This document shows, piece after piece, positions 60,315 through 64,000 of a stretch of 64,000 nt of DNA (within the stretch, counting starts at the first letter, position 1; each line of letters begins with the position of its first letter). Position numbers and translations under genes: made by a program. Origin of the DNA: a virus. The notes beneath the pieces are model-generated. The model was not told the DNA's origin. It searched no databases and worked only from the letters and a program-made list of their open reading frames with translations. The stretch covers positions 1-64,000 of IMG/VR virus record IMGVR_UViG_3300030329_004888; one strand, 5' to 3'.

Positions 60315-61079
60315 ATGGACAAATTCAGACCAATGCCAATGGGGTGGGCACGTCCTCCATCATCCAAACGAGTCATCTTGTCCTTGTGCGATCATACTGG
60401 TATGTGGGCTTCTCCTTATGTGAGTGACAGAAACGAGACGATCTTCGATTCGGACGGGAATCTCGAAGAGAGAGTCAGTCGCTATCATGTCTATCTCATC
60501 GACGTCAAGATGCCGGTGAAACCAGACTACCTTCCCGATGATCTATGGATCGATGAAAACGACCACGATAATGTCACACGAGTCCAGATGGATGTGAGAG
60601 ATGTGGAAATGTGGATGGAAACCCATCTTGAGTGCCGTCCGTGGGGCGTACTGGCGGCTCCACCCTGCACGGATTTCAGTGGATCTGGTGCCCGTTGGTG
60701 GGCCGAAAAGGACGCCGATGGCCGCACTGATTTATCTGTCTCCATAGCCCAGTCCTGCGTCCGCGTTGGCAGGCTCAGTACCAAGTGGTGGGCCTTGGAG
60801 AATCCGGTAGGCAGATTAAATCGGTGGTTGGGCAAACCCAAGATGTATTTTCACCCCTACCATTACGGCGACCCCCATTCCAAAAAGACCGCATTGTGGG
60901 GCGACTTCAACACCGACCTCAAACGGCAATGCGTTGAACCAGTCATGTACACCACCAAGGGCGGCAAAAAGGGCAGTTACAGTTGGGCCAAATACGGTGG
61001 TAGGGGCGAGAAGACCAAGACGATGAGAAGCATTACCCCCAGTGGTTTTGCACGGGCCTTCAAGGCGGTGAACCCATGA
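60315..61079 (+). CDS. DNA cytosine-5 methyltransferase-like protein, right genome
   Basis: 254 residues, homologue of 24111-24932. Motif I RVILSLCDHTGMW (19-31), motif IV LAAPPCTDFSGSGARWW with Cys118, then KDADGRT and ENPVGRL (162-168), YHYGDPHSKKTALWG near the C-terminus. It keeps the standard PPC that the left copy lacks. The C-terminal KTMRSITPSGFARAF segment is shared too. Stop overlaps the next ATG (ATGA). Methylase function probable, target unknown. Confidence 0.74.
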   Translation: MDKFRPMPMGWARPPSSKRVILSLCDHTGMWASPYVSDRNETIFDSDGNLEERVSRYHVYLIDVKMPVKPDYLPDDLWIDENDHDNVTRVQMDVRDVEMWMETHLECRPWGVLAAPPCTDFSGSGARWWAEKDADGRTDLSVSIAQSCVRVGRLSTKWWALENPVGRLNRWLGKPKMYFHPYHYGDPHSKKTALWGDFNTDLKRQCVEPVMYTTKGGKKGSYSWAKYGGRGEKTKTMRSITPSGFARAFKAVNP

Positions 61080-61249
61080 AGGACAAAGTCAAGCTGGTCC
61101 GGCAATTGCACGATGACAGCACACCATATGAGATTGAGGCTGGCGATGACGAGATGCACATCGTCTACCGCCACTGGGGCCCAGAAGGACAGCGTATGGA
61201 GACCACGCTCATCGTCACCGACATCATCGAGGACGAGTTAGACCATTAA
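61076..61249 (+). CDS. Small conserved early protein, HWGPEGQRMETTL family, right copy
   Basis: 57 residues, starting by ATGA overlap with the methyltransferase-like gene. DEMHIVYRHWGPEGQRMETT, then LIVTDIIEDELDH, matches the C-terminal third of the 96-residue left protein (26818-27108). Here the shared domain stands almost alone, which shows that it is a functional unit. Function unknown. Confidence 0.72.
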   Translation: MKDKVKLVRQLHDDSTPYEIEAGDDEMHIVYRHWGPEGQRMETTLIVTDIIEDELDH

Positions 61250-61261
61250 CAGGAGATCATT

Positions 61262-61426
61262 ATGCGTAAAACATTTTTGGACATCGACGATTATCCAACC
61301 AAAGAAGACGCAGAAGCAGAGTGCCCATGGGCCTGTGCCGTTGAGCCAGCAGAGGGCAGTTGGGCTTGCTTTGAGTCAGCCACAGATTGGGAGTTGTGGA
61401 CAAAAGAACTCATCCCCATGGACTAA
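61262..61426 (+). CDS. Small acidic protein (54 aa)
   Basis: ATG 61262 with AGGAGA upstream. MRKTFLDIDDYPTKEDAEAE, then CPWACAV and an acidic end with WELWTKELIPMD. Two tryptophan/cysteine pairs. No family recognised. Confidence 0.6.
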   Translation: MRKTFLDIDDYPTKEDAEAECPWACAVEPAEGSWACFESATDWELWTKELIPMD

Positions 61427-61440
61427 GCAATAGCCGATAA

Positions 61441-61456
61441 CGCCCCTTCGGGGGCG
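61441..61456 (+). promoter_or_regulatory. CGCCCC-TTCG-GGGGCG hairpin
   Basis: Six-base stem with a stable TTCG loop, between two genes and not followed by T. Probably stabilises or processes the early message. Confidence 0.6.
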
Positions 61457-61523
61457 TCTGGTTGGGACTGATCGCCCAATCACTGACGAGGCAGATCCTC
61501 GCACACAACAGGAGAGTTGAGAG

Positions 61524-61829
61524 ATGACAGAACAGAACAGCACCCAATCCGTTGCCGTCAACGAGGACGAGGATTTCGAGACCCGGTACTGGCTCAAGCA
61601 GATCCAGCCGCTGATCGGCAAAGGAGTTATCGTTGGGCTGGCCGTAGACGACAGCGGCAAGTACGAAGAATTCGGGATGGGTGAGACCCTCTACGGTATC
61701 AAGGTTAGAACTGGAAAGAAGGGTAGCAAGGCTGAGAATCAATATGTGATCTGGATTTTAAGAGACGAGGAAGGGAATGGGGCTGGGGCAATCGACGTGC
61801 AGGGAATCAGCGAGGAGGACGAGCAATAA
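61524..61829 (+). CDS. Early protein of unknown function (101 aa)
   Basis: Starts after CAGGAGAG. Acidic, with FETRYWLKQIQPLIGKGVIV, then VDDSGKYEEFGMGETLYGIK and an ENQYVIWILRDEEGNGAG segment of beta type. Its stop overlaps the next start as TAATG. No family recognised. Confidence 0.62.
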   Translation: MTEQNSTQSVAVNEDEDFETRYWLKQIQPLIGKGVIVGLAVDDSGKYEEFGMGETLYGIKVRTGKKGSKAENQYVIWILRDEEGNGAGAIDVQGISEEDEQ

Positions 61830-62158
61830 TGCACGATCCAGTAGAATCAGCACTCAATTACGAGTCAGACAAACAGGCAGCATGGGAGAGGGAATTGATG
61901 GAGCGGCACGGCGTCGAACGCACCGGTGAGGAATGGCAGGGCCTCACGGGAGCAGAGGTGCGCCAGTGCCGCCAGCATATGCAGTTGACGGCATCGGCGT
62001 TGGCAGATCAGTGCGGCACCAAGTGGAGGACTGTCTGGAATTGGGAGAAAAACGGCGTGAAAGGCCCTGCCGCCAAGCTCATCGAACTATTGGTGAGGTT
62101 GCACGATCTGAAGCTTTCTTATACATTGGACGATACCGACTCTCCTAAGACGAGGTAA
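61829..62158 (+). CDS. XRE-type helix-turn-helix regulator, right genome
   Basis: 109 residues; the HTH is LTGAEVRQCRQHMQLTASAL followed by ADQCGTKWRTVWNWEKNG, where the second helix contacts DNA. A short Leu-rich helix and acidic tail follow. Coupled to the gene before it (TAATG). Ends just before a strong terminator. Confidence 0.76.
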   Translation: MHDPVESALNYESDKQAAWERELMERHGVERTGEEWQGLTGAEVRQCRQHMQLTASALADQCGTKWRTVWNWEKNGVKGPAAKLIELLVRLHDLKLSYTLDDTDSPKTR

Positions 62159-62178
62159 TTCTCGTTAGTTGGTATATA

Positions 62179-62215
62179 CCCCCCATCCTCGCATAACGCA
62201 GGGATGGGGGGTTTT
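62179..62215. terminator. Strong bidirectional terminator
   Basis: CCCCCCATCC (62179-62188) pairs with GGATGGGGGG (62202-62211), then TTTT on the plus strand. It separates the rightward early operon from the converging gene at 62217-62735. Confidence 0.85.
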
Positions 62216-62216
62216 G

Positions 62217-62735
62217 TTATGCCTCCAGTAATTCCTGCAATGCCCGTTGGTCCTCATCGCGCCAAACCTGTCCCACCCTGTCGGTCGTGTAGGCGATTGC
62301 CGCCTGCGGCCCACGTTTATGCCGTGTTCGTTTCTTGGATTCGGGTAGCTCGTCCAGAGTAGACGACGTCAATAGTTTTTTGATTGCTGTCCATGATACG
62401 TTTTTCCCAATCGACTGGGCATCGAGCCACGCATCCACACCTCCAGACGCATTAGCCTCCAGATAAAACGCACGGGCATAATACAGGTCACGGACAGATC
62501 GATCCAGATCCATAGCCAGTTTTCCCATCAACGAGCCGGTGCCCCGTTGCCCCAGCCCGGCATACATGGGATGGCTGACGATGGCCTCGCCGATTTCATA
62601 GCGGCAATGGATGGCCTCCATATGGGCGGCAAATCCCCGTTCGTAGATGATAGCGAGAATGCCCTGAAAAAGCTGTTCATACTCATTGCCGAAATCAGCT
62701 GGCTGTAAATCAGCTTTTGGAATGGCCAGAGACAT
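62217..62735 (-). CDS. Helical protein of unknown function (172 aa)
   Basis: Starts MSLAIPKADLQPADF behind AAGGAA. Contains EQLFQGILAIIYERGFAAHM, RYEIGEAIVSHPMY and LMGKLAMDLDRSVRDLYYAR, reminiscent of the helical N-terminal part of DUF1016/YhcG-like or plasmid regulators, but I would not name a family. Basic KKRTRHKRG linker, then an acidic tail. Possibly a DNA-binding regulator. Confidence 0.6.
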   Translation of the reverse strand: MSLAIPKADLQPADFGNEYEQLFQGILAIIYERGFAAHMEAIHCRYEIGEAIVSHPMYAGLGQRGTGSLMGKLAMDLDRSVRDLYYARAFYLEANASGGVDAWLDAQSIGKNVSWTAIKKLLTSSTLDELPESKKRTRHKRGPQAAIAYTTDRVGQVWRDEDQRALQELLEA

Positions 62736-63084
62736 GGGAAAATTCCTTTCGATTGTTTGATATTATTGTGACGGTGAAAACGCGAGGCTCATCCGTCATA
62801 AATAAAAAATTGGTCCGGGAAAAAACAATTCTTTGGCGAGAATTTCCCGGACCGATTCTAATTCGACCTTTTGCGAGGTTGAATTAACTCTTGAATCCTA
62901 AGAAAAATTCCGGCCAGGCGCCAATTAAATCTGCACCTCCGCCGATCGGCATCTCGACGAAACCGACCCACATCGTGACGATGATATAAAATAAAAAAGG
63001 CCGGCAGACAAAAGCTGTCCACCGACCCGTGAGGAGTTGGTCACAATGGCAATCGTGAGATGATTGGCCTGTCCGAATATAGGG
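62736..63084. other. Gene-free segment with hairpins
   Basis: Holds the 11-base inverted repeat GGTCCGGGAAA/TTTCCCGGACC (62812-62822 with 62843-62853), a weaker AATTCGACC/GGTTGAATT pair near 62861-62886 and the terminator at 62986-63027. No gene seen. Confidence 0.65.
62986..63027 (-). terminator. Terminator of the second repressor
   Basis: Minus strand: GGTCGGTGGAC (63027-63017) pairs imperfectly with GTCTGCCGGCC (63009-62999), then a T/A run (TTTTTTATTTTA). It lies downstream of the leftward repressor gene at 63085-63318. Confidence 0.72.
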
Positions 63085-63318
63085 CTATCGATCCGATTGC
63101 GCTATCAAGCACGATGCTGCACAGTTCAGCGCACCGGCCAAGGCAGCCAGGGTCGCCGAAGAAAACGGTTTGCCGTGCAGAATTTTGCTTAAATGAGAAA
63201 CATCCAACTGGGCAACATCAGCCAGTTCAGCCTGGCTCTCAATCCCCAGTTGAGCCATGCGATCCAGCACCACAGCACGATTGATGGTGATTAATATTTT
63301 CATTGACCCCGTAGTCAT
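63085..63318 (-). CDS. XRE-family repressor, right genome, leaderless
   Basis: 77 residues. HTH: ESQAELADVAQLDVSHLSKI followed by LHGKPFSSATLAALAGALNC, a compact Cro/C1-type protein. The -10 TATAAT lies only 8 bases before ATG 63318, so the message is probably leaderless, as for the left repressor (both proteins begin MTT). A downstream ATG 63303 is an alternative. Shares its promoter region with the rightward gene at 63367. Confidence 0.78.
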   Translation of the reverse strand: MTTGSMKILITINRAVVLDRMAQLGIESQAELADVAQLDVSHLSKILHGKPFSSATLAALAGALNCAASCLIAQSDR

Positions 63319-63355
63319 ATATCCCTATTATACCCATAAGCACCTCACAACACAA
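63303..63355. promoter_or_regulatory. Overlapping divergent promoters, right genome switch
   Basis: Plus strand: TTGACC (63303-63308), 17 bases, TATTAT (63326-63331). Minus strand: TTGTGT (63355-63350), 17 bases, TATAAT (63332-63327). The two -10 boxes occupy the same bases, so only one polymerase can bind at a time. Confidence 0.75.
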
Positions 63356-63366
63356 GGAGAGTAGGA

Positions 63367-64000
63367 ATGCCAGACACTATCGAATTACATGACGGGAGCG
63401 TTCAGGATTTAACGTTTAGGTACGGCAACTGTGCCCGGATGACGAGCCGCAGCGGCACCGGGTTCTATTATCGGTTTGAATTGGAGGAGGGCAGGCTCAA
63501 CGCCAATGCCCACATCGTCAAAGCGATTGCGGAAAATTGGCCCGGACGAGGGGGATCGATGCGAATCGAACGCCACTCTGCTGCCTCGTACACGATCAGC
63601 AACGTTAATCCCAGTGAAAATGCACAGTACGCCCTCGATATGTGCGAATGGAACAACAACACGCGGAAGTACGATATAATCCCTTTCGACTTGGGGACGG
63701 CGGGGACGCCAGAGACGGCAACTCCTCAACACAGCCCTCCGTCAACAGCAACGTCGCCGTCCCCCACTCCAGCCACAATCGAAAGCAACACCCAGTGGGA
63801 CGACATCACCGACCTGATGAGGTTCTGCCTGCTGGAGGCCAAAAGAATGTGGGAGAGGACGCAGGTCGAAGCACAGGGGGATCACGCCAAAGCGATTCAG
63901 GCGCTGGCCGTGAGTCTGTACATCGACGCGCGGAAACTGGGCATCACAGTACCGACAGACGACCGCAACGAGTTGATCGCCCAAGAGGTGGACGACGAGG
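63367..64000 (+). CDS. Early protein, partial (C-terminus beyond the right edge)
   Basis: ATG 63367 follows AAGGAGAG; 211 codons are open to the edge with no stop. The N-terminal part is beta-like (FRYGNCARMTSRSGTGFYYR), then a Pro/Thr/Ser-rich linker (about residues 120-140), then a helical segment LMRFCLLEAKRMWERTQVEA and ALAVSLYIDARKLG. Placed behind a repressor-controlled promoter. The layout (domain, linker, helix) could suit a DNA-binding or replication protein, but I recognise no family. Confidence 0.65.
   Translation, partial: MPDTIELHDGSVQDLTFRYGNCARMTSRSGTGFYYRFELEEGRLNANAHIVKAIAENWPGRGGSMRIERHSAASYTISNVNPSENAQYALDMCEWNNNTRKYDIIPFDLGTAGTPETATPQHSPPSTATSPSPTPATIESNTQWDDITDLMRFCLLEAKRMWERTQVEAQGDHAKAIQALAVSLYIDARKLGITVPTDDRNELIAQEVDDE

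Overview
The window is phage DNA from end to end. I find no ribosomal RNA, tRNA, bacterial housekeeping gene, integrase, transposase or CRISPR array. Gene content fits short-tailed double-stranded DNA phages (podovirus type) without their own RNA polymerase. Two related genomes lie head to tail, each with leftward late genes (packaging, head, tail, ejection proteins, fibre, lysis) and rightward early genes (regulation, DNA metabolism). The host cannot be named from the sequence.

Left genome. Minus-strand late genes run from a fibre cut off by the left edge (1-1466), through three large ejection-type proteins, tail tube and nozzle, capsid, scaffold, a 908-residue polyvalent protein with a methyltransferase-like domain, and portal, to the terminase (21343-21825). 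A 1.4 kb gene-free hub (21826-23311) holds nested inverted repeats, hairpins, direct repeats and an early promoter. Plus-strand genes follow: a cytosine-methyltransferase-like protein, an XRE repressor with divergent promoters (about 26.3 kb), an SSB-like protein, a primase-polymerase and D5 helicase in two overlapping frames, RusA, a 36-residue cysteine-rich peptide and an excisionase-like HTH.

Right genome. A lysis cassette (32202-34059), a complete fibre (34078-37260) and the same late series lead to the terminase and two extra proteins ending at 57441. A repeat-rich region (57650-58220) with seven ATAGGCCTAT copies follows, then a leftward GP88 operon, then rightward early genes with a second cytosine-methyltransferase-like protein, two HTH regulators and an unfinished gene at the right edge.

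Junction. Bases 1-192 match 34424-34615 at 189 of 192 positions, inside the fibre tip, although the fibres are otherwise diverged. The spacing, 34,423 bp, would be exactly one genome unit if the lysis cassette at 32-34 kb also completes the left genome. The arrangement is therefore either a real tandem or cointegrate of two phages, or an assembly path that switched genomes in the shared fibre tip. The sequence alone cannot decide.

Genes and control. Each late operon reads from packaging to lysis with many 1-4 base overlaps. The left early operon looks like a replication and recombination unit under promoters that carry a palindrome between -35 and -10, probably bound by the nearby XRE repressor. 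The absence of an integrase, despite repressor-type switches, leaves the lifestyle open (strictly lytic, phage-plasmid, or integrase outside the window).
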